Source: Lunularia cruciata (taxonomy: Eukaryota > Streptophyta > Marchantiopsida > Lunulariales > Lunulariaceae). From it: a DNA stretch of 64,000 nt. Position numbers and translations under genes: made by a program. Within the stretch, counting starts at the first letter, position 1, and the number at the start of each line of letters is the position of its first letter. This document shows, in pieces, positions 1-13,704 of the stretch. Where the stretch lies: assembly GCA_948567375.1 (NCBI GenBank), contig OX419756.1:41146552-41210551 (forward strand). The letters run 5' to 3'. The notes below the pieces were generated by a model. That model was given only the letters and a program-made list of their open reading frames with translations. It was not told where the DNA came from and did no database searches.

Positions 1-225
1 AATTTGGATTAACTTAAAAATATACTTCATAATTATTGTATTGATCTTTTTTAATTTATCATATAACAAAATTAAGTATTATAGCGTATTATTTTGTGAT
101 ATAAATTGGAATATGAGTTTTAAGTTTGAAAAGTCAAAGAGAAGTGAAGAAAAGATAAATGTAAAATGAAAATTTCCATCCAAAAATACTAAATTTTAAA
201 AGAATCTTTGAAGATATATAGGTTT

Positions 226-317
<92 letters not shown>

Positions 318-3300
318 TCTTTGATAATGCTCTTCTATTAAAAAGATGTAATGATTTCTAAAAATTAAAATAATTTACATAAAAACGGACTAAATGTAAG
401 GCTGGCTATTCTAACTTCTTCTTATTTTGGATTCTCTAAAAGCCTACTTTTCTTCTTCTTGATGTTCTTTTATAGACTTCCAATGATTGCAGAAAGTACC
501 AAACTATTTCTAATATGAATCATTTTAAATGATATATAAATAAAATATAAATAAATATTATTAAAAAATATTTTAATTGATAAGATTAAAGTGAAACTCA
601 TATGATAACCACTGATATTAGGAACCCCTAGTAGAAAGTTATTGATATTTATCCTTGTTTAATCCCTTATCCTTGTTTTTTATATCATAATGTCGCTTCA
701 TATATTTAAATATATAAATTTTTCTATTATTCTGGTAAAATAATATTAAAAAGATAAATTATTCATGTGATGATTATTATTTTAACATAATTAAAAAATA
801 TAAAGATGTGATGATTATTAATTTTAAATTTTTAACATCTGAAAATATTGATTATTAATTTGAAGGAAATTTTAATACTTAGTATGATTTCTCTAATTCA
901 GAATCATTCGTAATCAAATTGTTTTCTTCGTGGTAAGTGCTTATGTTTTTTCCTTGCTTATAGTCTGTTTTAAATTTTCTGTATTCAAAATTCACAAACA
1001 TCGAAATCTCTTTATTATATCCCATGGAAAATGTAGATTGTTACGCTGACAGCTTTTCTAGTAATGTTCAAAAGCAGCTGATGACGGGATATAAATTGTC
1101 CTTAAGTATCCTTGATGTAATAAGCGGAACGGGATAAGGACTTTGGATGTCATCACCTGAATAATTCAACTTGATACAAGACCGAGTTATATTGAATCAT
1201 AAGTCTTGGTACTATGCGTACACATATATATTTTGCGTAGCATAAACAAGAGCATAGGTATTCGTTTGATTGCTGAAATAATTTATCCTGTGAATGAAGT
1301 AATTTACAATTCACCATACTCTATTCGAATATTTATATTGTATAAGTTTTTTGTGTTATTCTTATGAAATATCAAGTTAAGGGTATATTTTATTTTAGAT
1401 ATTTTTTAAAATATCTAAAATAATCAAGATAATTTATACAGATTCTGACGAGATCGATCAATATGAGAGTGTGAAATTAATCTCTCTCTTACTTGCTAAT
1501 TATCTACTAAAGTTTCACTCTCAACTAGTGGTAAAAACAAGTATTACATACCATTTGTATGTTATACGCAAATTGCACCATATTGTCAGCGTTCTATGCT
1601 AATCGGCAGCAGTCATCAGCTGAATTTTTCTGACTGCATATCCTTGGCTACAGTTGTAAGGATATTGTGCGACATTTGCTTTAATCCAGCCCAGTCAAAT
1701 GTCAACCTCAGGCCATCTTAAATATCAAAAAGATAGCAAGACGCATGCTTGCAGCTTGCGTTTCTAACATCGAAGCCCAATTGAGCCAAATTGAAACGGA
1801 GAGGCTATGGTCGGCCCATAAGGTCAGGCCGTCCACAGTTGATTAATTGAGCAAAAAAGAGCTTTTCTACACCTTGCCTGGTCCAAGCAGCTTCAAGGCA
1901 TTCGACACCTTGCCTGTCGGAGAGCTCCTCAACCCCGGGACATGCTTAAATTGATTGATGAGATTGCAGGTAATTGACCAGACTTCGGTGGGGAAGATCA
2001 CAGGAAGATATTCACTAGTACCTACTAATAGATAGTGTAAAACATCTCATTGTATGCAGTGTTAATAAAAATAACATCAAATTTTTTAAAGAAAAATCAT
2101 AAGATTTAAATCATCTTATTTAAAATTCTATATATATATATAATATTATATTATATCATACAAATATATTTATGAATAAAAAATGTATAAATTATTTTAT
2201 AGGGATAGATGTTTTTTAATTATAAAACATATATTCCATATACAATTAATATCTGGAGAAAACATATTTTTTTTCAATTTTTCCTCGTTTATCTCATGAC
2301 ATTACATGATGTACGCTTGTTAATTACAAGCCTATGGAGATCATTATTATGATCAAGAATAAAATGATTAAAATTATCTAACATATACAAGCTAGCATAG
2401 AGTCCACACATTATATAAGAAAGATAAAACTAAATAATTTTATGTTTTGTGTTGAAAACTGATTTCAATGGAAGACTAGAAAATAAAAAGATAAAAGCTC
2501 TTACTCACTTTTTGATTATAAATCTATACTTGGTTTATAGGCTTCTTAGTAAATACAAAAAATGTTTTTCCTCTTCATTCAACATATTGATCAACAAATT
2601 CTGAGAATGATTATTCAATATCCAAAGAAATCTGGTAATTATCTAAGGAACTGTGAAGCACAATTTACAAATTGCTATTCATATAGCAATTGAAACATAA
2701 AATTTATAATATATTACAAAGTTAGAGCATACAAACAAGGGATGCTTTAGTAAACTGTAAGTAATAATTAGTTGTTTTTGCTTACGGTGTATTTTTGTAA
2801 ATAGATATGAGATAGAACACCATCTAGCTTTGTCTCTACTTTTTCTTTCAGGAATATTTAACTTCTTCTAAAATGATTGGTGTTCAAGGTATATGTTCTA
2901 CAATAACTCTTAGGAAGGTCATCATACACATGTTGTTGTTGTGAACAGTATGTTGTAAATATAGAGTTTGTTCACAATATTACAAAAAAATAAAAATAAA
3001 TCATTAAATATTAATTTGTCAAAGAATATAATCAAACACAAAATTACATCAACTTTCCTTAAAACAAGATAATATGGATCTTATCTTCAATATGCTTGTT
3101 TTCACTTGTCAGATTGCCTAGGACAATCCCTATAGGACAAGGAAAAATAAAACTAAGACCTAATAAGTCTATAACAGCGGGATAAATGATTCATTATATG
3201 GAGATTATGAAAATGTCATTGATTTCTACAAGAAACTAAACAGAATTGAAAGATTTGCAAGTATCAATCATCTAATCAGATAAAATTAAATTGAAAAAAA

Positions 3301-4050
3301 ACACTTGAAAAAAAGCTTAATTATTTATACTAATTCTATTCCACAAGTTAGATTTTAATTATGGATAAAAAAATTATTTGGTAAAACATATAAATATCTT
3401 CTTATGTATAGAATATTTAATAGGACTTGAGCTAAATAAATTATAAGATAAAATTTAAAAATCTAGATCTACAAGTAGTAATACGCTCTTTCAAAGAAAT
3501 AAAAATATATGTGGTATGAATATTTCACCAAATATATGATTTTTTAATTAATTTCACTCTTGTTTGTAAAAACATGTTAGAATAATTACTTGTCTAGAAA
3601 GTAAAATTTCTTAGTTGAGTTTCCTTTGGATTTGTGTCTAAACATGTCATGATACAAGTATGAGACCGAAGGCATTCTAAAGGAAGAATGTTAAATTAGA
3701 CAAACTCTAAATGGTGGTTAAAAACTAAGAACTCAAGTTTGAGTACCTGAAGACTTTTGGCGTGGACATCATTGCACACAAAGGACATACATAAATTTTG
3801 AATACACCACCACATGGTTAAAGAACTCCCACCAAAGACAGTTCATATTTAAGGGAGAGTTTCCCATTTATTGAAGAGGACTAATCACAGAAAGTATTGT
3901 TCATATGCATGGAGAGGATGTCTCACCAACTACTCAGTCACTAAATAATAATGACTCTAGAATCTGGCTATAAAACCAAGTGCACCCTGATCAATTTCAC
4001 TTTTCATAGAGCAATTTCATTTTTAGATTTGAGTGAGCGTAGAATTTCAA
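1..4050. other. AT-rich intergenic flank, no gene recognised
   Basis: This is AT-rich DNA with frequent stops in every frame and homopolymer runs. I see no convincing exon, RNA gene or transposon terminus. A somewhat more GC-rich patch at about 1600-2000 has no coding frame I can recognise. A TA microsatellite is listed separately. Confidence 0.6.
228..315. repeat. (TA)n microsatellite
   Basis: An uninterrupted alternating T/A run of about 88 bp. It is a simple repeat and likely polymorphic in length. Confidence 0.97.
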
Positions 4051-4054
4051 AGTC

Positions 4055-4402
4055 TTAAAAAGCCTTTGGAGTTCTCATGGCTTTTGTAGTTGCGCAGCCT
4101 TCATCTTTGGACCCAACCCAAATTTGATAGGAAATATAGTGTTCATCCAAAAACCCATGAGAAAGGTCCCCAAAGCCATCCTTCAAAGTCCAACAATAAC
4201 CAAGTGTGTGATCCATTGCAAGAGTGAGGTTATCTTGAGCAAGCATCTTGCCTTCTTTCTCTAGAATTAGGAATTGAGTGACTTCAAAATGGTCCATGAG
4301 ATGAGGAGAAGGAAAGAAAGATAGTTTAGGGACTTGAGAGGTAACCCCTATAATTGGATCGAGAGAATTGGAGAAATGTGGTAAGACCATATGCAAGACC
4401 AA
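4055..4402 (-). other. Unrecognised 115-codon open frame
   Basis: A 115-codon open frame on the minus strand. I recognise no domain, signal peptide or membrane segment. It lies just upstream of the left copy of family E and could be part of it, or chance. There is no support beyond its length. Confidence 0.15.
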
Positions 4403-4639
4403 TATGGGGCCATGACATTGGAGACAAAGTTGGTAGATAAGGCATTGATTGTAGACATCAAGGAAATCTTTGAAAAGAAGAGATAAAAGAATAATAGATG
4501 GAGGTTTGCAAGGACCTAATCCAAAAAGAGACTATGGAGGTGGTTATGAAACTCTTCAAGCCAAAGAGAATAACATCTTTGACCAATAGACAAGTTGTCT
4601 TCTTTGACTTTAAGTGCCATGTAGAACTTATCAACTAGG

Positions 4640-5800
4640 CAAACGTGTTTTACTTTCAAGCAAGGAAGCTACAACAATTATTACATTATTACAATAAAAC
4701 CACCTACTTAGCACCATTTGCAATACATTTCTATAGAAAATTCAACTTATTATCAAGAGAGGAGTGCAAGAAGTTCCCAAGTCATTTCCATTCAATGGGA
4801 ATGCTTTGCCTTACAACCCAAATGCAAATTTTGATGAAAAATTATAGAGAAGAAAATGCAAAGTATGTAATAATAGGAGAAATCATACCAATGCAAAGAA
4901 GAAGAGGATACCTCCAACAAAGTCTCCAAAAAAAACAAAAAGACCAAGACAAAATCCTAAAATCATCTATGTAATTGTGGATGCAAAGGAGGAAGAAGAA
5001 GAGTACCAAGACAAAGACCTTTGGAGTTGTATGGAACTCTATATAGACTTTTGGAGTTGTAAGTCTGAAGATGAGTAAGTTCAAAGTATCTTTGGAGAGG
5101 ACTTGCCACCTTCATTAATATATATATATATATATATAAAAGGTTCCTAGCTAACTTACATGTGATTAGGATAAGATAAGATAAGAATCTTAAGTGATTG
5201 ATGTAAGTAGAGATGGAAGATTTCTAGATAATCCATTTAGTCTCTAGATCCCTTTGAGATGAAGCATAAATGTATTTAAGGCTTCAGCCCAAAGTCATCT
5301 AGGTTCACTTCTTATGCAATTAAAGTTTAGTAAAAAGGACTTTTAGGTTCTTTGCAAACTATAATTCTTTCCTTTTGAGTATTGGTGAATGTTTGTATTG
5401 AGTGAGGAATTTTGCAATAGAATCATGGGTGTGGGAGAGACATTTGTACTTGATCAAAATGTGTGATTTTTGAAAGATTCAAGGGAGAAAATTCATACAA
5501 TATGAGTCAAACTTGATTTGAAGCATTACGAGTACCACAAAATCAAAAGGTGAAGTTTGATACAAAGATCACTTTGGAGTTGTGCCTTTGGGGATGGGTA
5601 GAAAGTATATTTGGAGTCAAAGTTTTTAGAGTGAAGTGAGCTACACCTTCAAGAATAAATTGGAACCTACTTGTAGTGAACATGATCTTTAGTTTTTCTT
5701 GTTCCGTAGTGCAACCCAAGGAATGACAATGCAATCTTTTGGTAGTAGTTCTTGCCTAAGAAGTTAAATAGGAAATAATAAAAAAACTAAAAATTAGTGA
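4640..5800 (+). mobile_element. Family E, left copy: unidentified dispersed repeat with a short ORF and a 3' tract
   Basis: An open frame at 4645-4974 (109 codons) encodes a lysine/glutamine-rich product with the pattern APFxIHFYxxxNLLxxEE. A similar pattern (SPFxLHFYxxxNLLxxEE) occurs at 54105-54365 in the right part of the window. The tract after the frame (about 5156-5330: a GATAAGATAAGATA stretch, then a TAAATG..TT.AGGC/GGC..CCCAA block, then GCAAT.AA..AAGTTTA) is matched in the same order at about 62040-62230. The two regions are therefore probably copies of one dispersed family. I do not recognise the protein and cannot see element termini. The alternative is a degenerate host gene family. 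Confidence 0.35.
5117..5138. repeat. Short (TA)n tract
   Basis: About 22 bp of alternating TA within the 3' tract of family E. Confidence 0.85.
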
Positions 5801-5881
5801 CATTTCTTTTCATTTGTTGTCATTCCAGCTCATATCTTCGAGGGGACTTATTCTTACCAATTTTATTAGCATTTGGTCAAC

Positions 5882-7226
<1,345 letters not shown>

Positions 7227-8850
7227 TCAAATCTCTATATATAATAAGCCCATAGATATTACATTCTTTTCATAAGACAAAGCGAAATTTTTTTGGATCA
7301 GGTGAAGAGGGTAATTTTTGGAGACAAAGCTATCTATAAGTTTTCTACAAGCTGAACGGTATGACTTTTTGGAATTACATATCCATCTATATCTAACACA
7401 CTCTGATTTTATAATCCCTAATTTACAATTGGAGGAAATATTGGAAAGAACATGAGGGAGAGAGATTGTCTTGATGTGAGCAAAGTGAGGCAACTCTTTC
7501 TTATCATACATAGAGACAAAGATGTTGAAGTTGTCATGTGTAATGCGACAGTCAAGATAATCACAATGTGTGCCAATATAAGTTTGGACTAACTCATAGG
7601 AAAGTTTAGGATATATTTCACCACCTCTGGCAGCATCATCCTTATACATGAAATATTTAAAATTTTCAAGTCCTGAGCCTACCCCAAGAAGATCATCAAC
7701 ATATTTGTGAACTTGGGATAAGTCATGCAACATGGCAACACCATTGGCATCCAATAATCTACGTACGAAATCCAGTTCATAGGTGAAGAGGTATAGGTTA
7801 GCGACAAAGACAACACAAGGTGTCCCCATAGGAATCCCAATTTCTTGACGGAAGAGCTGATTCCAGAAAATGATGTAGAGGTTATCAAAAAGGAATAACA
7901 TCCAACAGATAAGCAATTCCGCATCATCAACCATTAAATTAAGGTGTTTTACCGATGGAGAGATATTTTTTTTGTTTTTAATCCATCTATATCTGAAGTC
8001 AAGTGTAGAAAGTCTTGACAAGCAACATAGTTTCCCAATTTATAGTGAACCTTTAATGGAAAATAGATCTGATGAGAGTAGACAGCCTTGTTTTGAGATC
8101 ATGGAGGTGGATCTTTGTATAAAGAGTGGTGAAATCAAAACTCTAAAAAGAACTTTCTCCAAGGTGGCATGAGTCTGCTGCAAACCAAAGGCTGGGGAAG
8201 TAGAGGATCTTGTCTTGCATAATCTTTGCACCTTCTCAAGTAAAAGTGGAACTCCATAAGAGTCATCCAAGATCCAACTAGAGTCAACCAATAGCTCTAC
8301 ATGTAGGAATTCATTCCTCCAAAGGTCATTTGCAAAAGATAGCAGTGCTTTGAAGAAGGAGCTGAGCCAGCGGAAAAGTTCAGATAATGAAGTAGAGTAT
8401 CCTGCAACAATGAACCTAGGAACAATAGGAGACTTATGGAATTTCCAAGCACAACACAAGTAGGGGACTTTCTCAAAATACTTGGAAGTGAAAAATCCCT
8501 AAGAAGTATTGAAATTATGGTGAGAAAGTAAGAGTTGGGTTTGAGGAATCAATGAGTGTTTATAGGTAGCTGATGGAGAATGAAGCTCGTTAAGTAAAGT
8601 TTGAATGTAAAATTGTCTACAAACAAATAAAATATTTTTAGGACACTTGTCCATATAAGTAATAATGAAATGGGACTTGAAGTGAGTAAGAAGTTTTCTT
8701 GTCATGAGTGGAAAGGAAAATTGGATCTATAGAATTGAAATCATCCAAGATGGAAGGAAGATTGAGTAAAAGTTTCTTTATGTAGAAGGGTGACTTTCCA
8801 TTGGTCAAAAATACCTTTGGTGCCCAAGATTGCTTCATAAGAAAGAGCAA
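7227..8850 (-). pseudogene. Penelope-like element (PLE) reverse transcriptase relic
   Basis: A reverse transcriptase broken into several minus-strand frames. In coding order: at 8705-8499 an upstream domain with the pattern ITYMDKxPxNILFVCRxFYI, then at 8459-8200 a block with KFHKSPIVPRFI and a downstream SSWILDDS. RT motif A (FDFTTLYT) follows at about 8110-8140 in another frame. Last is a 264-codon frame at 8021-7227 with QEIGIPMGTPC (residues 59-69), ANLYLFTYE, the catalytic YVDD (107-110), YLDCRI, MYDKKE, LSNI and an RYRWIC...KNYP tail. GIPMG before the YxDD box, the tail and the upstream KxPxN block are typical of PLE-type RTs and unlike the gypsy RTs elsewhere in the window. At least two frameshifts and stops separate the blocks. 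No GIY-YIG endonuclease or terminal repeats were seen, so it is probably a truncated, dead copy. An organellar or LINE RT is much less likely. Confidence 0.8.
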
Positions 8851-9263
8851 AGTTCCAAATGCAAGTTTGAAATAGTAATGAAAGTAGAAGGAGTAGAGGT
8901 GTGCAAAAGATGAAACTTGCTTCCTTTGGAGAAGAGAAATGATATGGTGGAGGAAGGTAAAACCTGAAGTGAAGCTGTAATGACATGTCCATATGAAGGG
9001 TTAATGAAACCTGGATGATGAAGACAATTTTAAAGAGAAGGAGGAGAAGAAAAATTTGATAACTTGTGTGATAGTGAGGCAAAGTTAAAGTGTAAATGGC
9101 CCAACATTTTCCTGTACTTTAAAGCAACAATGGGGATAGTAAATGGAGTACCTGGAGGTAAAGCCCGGAGGACTTCTAGGTCTCACAACAAAGATTGGAA
9201 ATGAGCTTTGTCTATCTCCTTAGAGGTAAAAAGGAAGATGATAAGCATGGGCTGAATGTGTCA

Positions 9264-9363
9264 TGTGTATATACATTGCTGCACAACATACATTACTGTC
9301 AACATTATACACTATAAAAGTACAACTCACATATAATTCATACATAGACTCTAAAGTGCCACA
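9264..9363. repeat. ~100-bp direct repeat, copy 1 (TG...CA)
   Basis: This block starts TGTGTATA and ends CCACA. A diverged copy lies at 9822-9917 in the same orientation. The stretch between them (9364-9821) has no gene I recognise. The block could be a very short LTR, or a second copy of the LTR end belonging to family D. I cannot decide from one locus. Confidence 0.6.
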
Positions 9364-9821
9364 ATAATCAGATTGTTTAACACTCTCAAATCAACTCAAC
9401 TTAGATCAATACTTGGTCTGTCACTCTATAAATTGCCAACAATTGGCACTGATTACAATCAAACCACATCCACTCTAGCTAAGAGAATCAAGGTGATGCT
9501 CACCGGCCTCTATCCACCATAGCCAGGAACTCAAAGGATCAACATCAAAGAAGTGAGCTCTTTGGAGCTGCACTTTGAAAGTATACCCCTAGACTCAAGC
9601 TAAGTCTGAAATCCTAATGGTCCCACTAATGGCACACTCAATGGTGTGAATGATGCAAAGTGATGATGGGCCCCACTGTGAAGTCAGTACTCCAAACAAA
9701 AAAATTGACCGTCGTAAAGTAGTCTATGGGAAACTGGTGATATACCTCTAACTAACTATCATTGCAACTCCAGTGTCCGAGCAATTTAAATACAACACTA
9801 CAAATGGCATGATAGTTATCG

Positions 9822-9917
9822 TGTGTATAGACATCGCTACACAACATCACTATCAACATCATACACTATAGAAGCACAACTCACACATAAGTCATACATA
9901 GACTCTAAAGTACCACA
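9822..9917. repeat. ~100-bp direct repeat, copy 2, abutting family D
   Basis: A second copy of the 9264-9363 repeat. On the minus strand it starts TGTGGTAC right after a purine-rich tract (CTAGGGAGGCAA), which itself follows the end of the family D integrase frame. That is the position expected for a polypurine tract and 3' LTR start. The right edge is therefore plausible as the 3' LTR edge of D. The left edge and full LTR length are uncertain. Confidence 0.45.
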
Positions 9918-10081
9918 ATTGCCTCCCTAGTTGGCGGTTAGGTCCCTCTAACTCTAGATAGCCATCTACTCCAAGTATATGGTATACCCTATGATAGGCA
10001 AAGATCAGAAGGCCGAGTGCTATGGAGCTCCATCGTTAGTTGCATGTCTTCAATCTATACCATATAAAGAATGAACTGGCT

Positions 10082-11235
10082 ATAGGTCAAGTACATCTAG
10101 GACATAACCACTATCTTTGAGGAACCATCGTGAGGAGAGGAGTCATACAAACCATATGCCATCCTCTCAAATATCTATCACACACTAACATAGTAGCAAT
10201 TCTACCAAAAGAGCCACATAAAATACACCTCAAGCTTGCATGTACAAGTGCCAAGCTTGGGTCCATAGTACCATTAATGTTTGGGAGGTGGCATGGTGCA
10301 CAATTGTGCACATGATCCTTCCAAACAACACCATCACATCCTTCTAACACAAGGACTCTAGATGGCAAAACCTCGTGCACTCTCAAGATAGTACGGCCTG
10401 GCAAAACATCAAGTGTCGTTGGTGCTATTTGATATACAATCACTTGGATGAAATTGACGGATTGAAGGTCTATAACCTCCTCCTTGAATGGTATAGTGTA
10501 AGGTATCTCTATGCTGAGCAATTGCCAAGTTCTCAAAGGCCATAGACATCACTCTCTGAAAGATCTTTGCTTGCTGAGAACATGTGCTCATCCATACCTT
10601 TGGATCATCCAAGTCCAAAACTACAGTAGCATCTTGATAAATGGCTGCAAGTAAATCTAGATCTTGCTCATAGAGTAGGAAGTAAGGAGAGAAGGATGTT
10701 AAGGAGGCTTGCCAACTTAACCAATAGTCCATGGCCAACCAAGGTAATTGGAGATCCTAATCTCCCAAGTGGCCTTTGTGCAAACCATACTTTTGCAATC
10801 TTCTCTTCACTGTCTGAACTACTCCCTCTACTTAGCCATTTGCCTCAGGGTGGTCTCAGGAGGTAGTATGATGATCAATCAAATCCTTGTCACACAAGAC
10901 TTGAAACTCCTCCAAGAACTCTATACCCTGATCAGTCAAAACCTCAGTTGGTGCACCAAAATGACTAAGAACTCAATCCAGGAATGAGTAAGCTATCCCT
11001 TCACTAGACTTGTCAAGAAGTGCCACCAACTCAATCCACTTGGAGAAGTGCTCTACCATCACCAAAACATACCGATGATGTCTCACAATCAACGGTAAAG
11101 GTCCAACAAAGTCCAAATTCCAACAATAACCCAATCCCATGATAGGTAATGGGTGTAACTATGGCGTAGGAGCATTGAATGATGATCTAACTTGATTACA
11201 AACCATATATCTAGCAACAAAATATTGTACCTTGG
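10082..11235 (-). pseudogene. Family D Ty3/gypsy integrase with C-terminal PHD finger (truncated relic)
   Basis: On the minus strand from 11235 downward the conceptual frames read as an integrase core: LDFVGPLPL, then FSKWIELVALLDKSSEG, LTDQGIEFL (second catalytic Asp) and a decayed DHPEA..VQTVKR block where the catalytic Glu sits. The C-terminal part follows (VWKDHVHNCAPCHLP) and then a cysteine/histidine array at about 10227-10085: CILC, MLVCD, GWHMVC, LCPRC. This spacing is a C4HC3 PHD finger; its fourth Cys is replaced by Tyr. A stop follows the last CPRC within two codons, so the finger is the true C-terminus. Several frameshifts and stops make it dead. Gag, protease, RT and RNase H are absent because the B1 LTR cuts in at 11236. 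The family is gypsy; the PHD finger takes the place a chromodomain has in A and B. Confidence 0.8.
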
Positions 11236-11945
11236 TGTAATACCAAGAGTTAGCCATATGATCTAGATGTGGAATTTGGTTTACTTACATCTGGAATGAT
11301 GTTATACATGATGGTCAAAATAGATCAGATAGAAGTATCACCAAAAGAGTACTTCTACTAATAAGGTAGAAACCAAAATAAACTTGGTTTGGTAACATTT
11401 GGAAGGATGTTACACATGATGGACTAAACAGATCAAAAAGAGGTATCACCAAAAGGAGACTTCTACTAATAGAGTAGGAACAAAAATATGCTTGAAATCT
11501 TTGAAGGCAATTTTGGAGGCCTAAATAGATGAATTAGGCCTAAGAAATGTGCAAATTCCCCACCCCTCCCCCCAATGGAGGAAAGACTTGCCTTCCCTTC
11601 CCCTTACTTTGTCTCATCAAGAGATTTCTAACGGTATGTCACCCACATGATTTTGAGATTCCTATAGGAAGATTCCCAAAAAGATTCCCAAAAAGATTCC
11701 CTCTGATTGAAGTTTGTTTGACCAACCAGATAGGACCAGGACTGACATGTCACCCATCTAAGTAAGTAATCCAAGGCTGGAGCTTGCTGACATGTCACCT
11801 ATCTATGTACCTAATTCTATGGTGGAGCTTGCTTGGAGGAGATCCTCTTTGTCTATATAATAAAGAGACGGTGCTCCTTTGGGGCATCGGATGATTGAGT
11901 GTGAAATCTGTGTTTTCTATCTTCTCTTGTCCTTGGAGTATTCCA
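11236..11945 (+). repeat. B1 5' LTR
   Basis: Starts TGTAATACCAAGAG. It ends GTATTCCA, where better copies end GTATTACA. Length is 710 bp. The first ~320 bp hold two related ~155-160 bp units, each with the TAGCTAG..ATATGAT block, a GTAACATCTGGAA-type block and an ACTTCTACTAATA block. A CTATATAATAAAGAG motif near 11855-11870 is a likely TATA box. Confidence 0.9.
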
Positions 11946-11946
11946 A

Positions 11947-11958
11947 TTGTATCAAAGC
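11947..11958 (+). promoter_or_regulatory. B1 primer-binding site
   Basis: TTGTATCAAAGC starts two bases after the LTR. It is a two-mismatch version of TGGTATCAGAGC, the complement of the 3' end of plant initiator tRNA-Met used by many plant LTR elements. Confidence 0.8.
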
Positions 11959-12084
11959 GAGTGTTTTAGTCTAAGAGAGTGGATCACTTTTCTTGAAAGA
12001 ACTCAAACTACTGAAATTGAGTAATTGAGGTGGAGAACATAGAATAATTGCTAGACTTAGGAAAGACTTTAAAGAGTGGATGGG

Positions 12085-12310
12085 ATGGATGCACCCGGAG
12101 GACAATTTCCTACACCTAGCTTTCCATTCTTGAATCCATTCCACATCAAGGTTATGTACATCTAGCATGAGCAAATGAGAGTATTGCTAGTTCATCACTT
12201 TGGAGCAAAATTTATAGATAGGGTGATGAACTCACCAAACCCAATGATTCTACTTGTGGTGGTATACAATAGAGAGCAGGATTTGACAATTTACATTCTA
12301 TTATGATGTT
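12085..12310 (+). pseudogene. B1 pre-gag short ORF relic
   Basis: Starts ATGGATGCACCC (MDAPGGQ). It continues with an in-frame stop after MYI, then HHFGAKF and VVVYNREQDLTIYIL. It is the B1 copy of the short ORF that lies between PBS and gag in every A and B copy examined. Function is unknown. Confidence 0.6.
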
Positions 12311-12534
12311 ATGGATGTGAATGTCCTAAATCCTCTCCCTTTCAACACTCAAGTAGAAATTAGTTATGTAGTGAGACCGAAAGTGATGTTTAGAGATTTT
12401 GTGGTTAGTAGTATTATCAACGAGTGATAGCTTTTAAGGTCCCAATGGTAATTTTGATAGTTCATGTGCCTTCCAAAGTGATCATATTGACTCTACATTG
12501 AAGTAGACATTAGCAATTGAGTGTTGCAGGAACC

Positions 12535-13660
12535 ATGGATCTGCAATTGCAAGAGCTGATGCAAGCGATGTTGAATGAATTTTGAGAGATTGAGATGACC
12601 ATGGAGACATTACAAAGTCAAGTGCAAATCCTCAAGACTGATCAAGCAATGCAAGAAGAAGAGCCGTCTCAAAACCTAGTACTTGCAACTGAAGTACTTG
12701 GAGAGGCATCTGTGCTTATGAACCTTATCAATGATGAAACCACATTGCTACTTTGGATGAAGAAGACCTGCAACATTGAGCCTTATAAGAGGCAGTGTAT
12801 GATAGGAGTAGTGGAAAATTGGATCTTGAGAATGAATCAATATTTTTGATTGTTTTCAACAAAGATCACAGAGTGTGTTGTAGGTGTGTTTGCATGTGGG
12901 TACTTGACCAATAAAGCCCTCACATGGTATGATGCTTGGGAATGATCTATGTTGGCAAAGAGAAGGGAGGTCACGTGGACAACAATGCAAGTAGGATTGT
13001 TGAAGAAATTTCCAATCGGTGGATTCCATGTAGATGGCCCAAATCCGACTATGAGGATTGAGACAAAAGAACATCGTACAAGAGTATGTGGAGGCATTTC
13101 AGGATCTACAAGTTACAATAACCAACATGAGTTCAATAGAGGCTCTCAACAATTTCAAACGAGGGTTGAAGGAGCTGATTTGCCAAGAAATCATGGTGCA
13201 AAATCCTTGCATGGTATTTGAAGCCATTGCTTGTACGCAAAGAATAGCAAGAGCATTGGGTGGAGGTGAAGGAGTAGTTCCACCTCAACATTATCAAGCA
13301 AAAATGCCACACATGGGTGGACCAGTACCAATGGAATTAGACAACCTTTGATTTCAAGGAGCACAACCGCTTCAAGGAAAGCATGGATGGGTAGAAGAAC
13401 AAAGAGATGGAGTCCCACGAGGAGAAGGAACTTGAGGAGAACAATGCCATTGTTACAATTGTGGCCATATTGAGCATATATCTACCAACTATTGTGCTTG
13501 TTTCCCTAGAGGCCCTTGGCCTTAATACAAGTGATCTTTGAACATCATAGAGAGGCACATTGAAGAGGAGGAGGTAGAAATCACTTTGAAAAACAAAGAT
13601 TGCCAATAAATGTATCTTGCGGCCTTACTAGCTCAATAAGGAAGTAGAGAAGCAAGGGAA
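12535..13660 (+). pseudogene. B1 gag relic
   Basis: The gag start (MDLQLQEL) lies at about 12535. The capsid-type region contains LLWMKKTCNIEPYKRQ and ALTWYDAWE, then a VEAFQDLQV..NFKRGLKELI block after a frame change near 13057. A zinc knuckle remnant at about 13450-13500 reads CYNCGHIEHISTNY, so the last Cys of CX2CX4HX4C is shifted or lost. Frameshifts at about 12945 and 13350 and internal stops make it non-functional. Gag packages the element RNA in a cytoplasmic particle. Confidence 0.8.
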
Positions 13661-13704
13661 GGAAGAGGACAAATGCGCAAAGGTCCCAAAAGGCAACCTC
13701 ATAA

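Noticed and set aside
7679-7930. 83-codon minus-strand frame overlapping the Penelope-like RT
   Set aside because: Alternative-frame shadow of the 264-codon RT frame.
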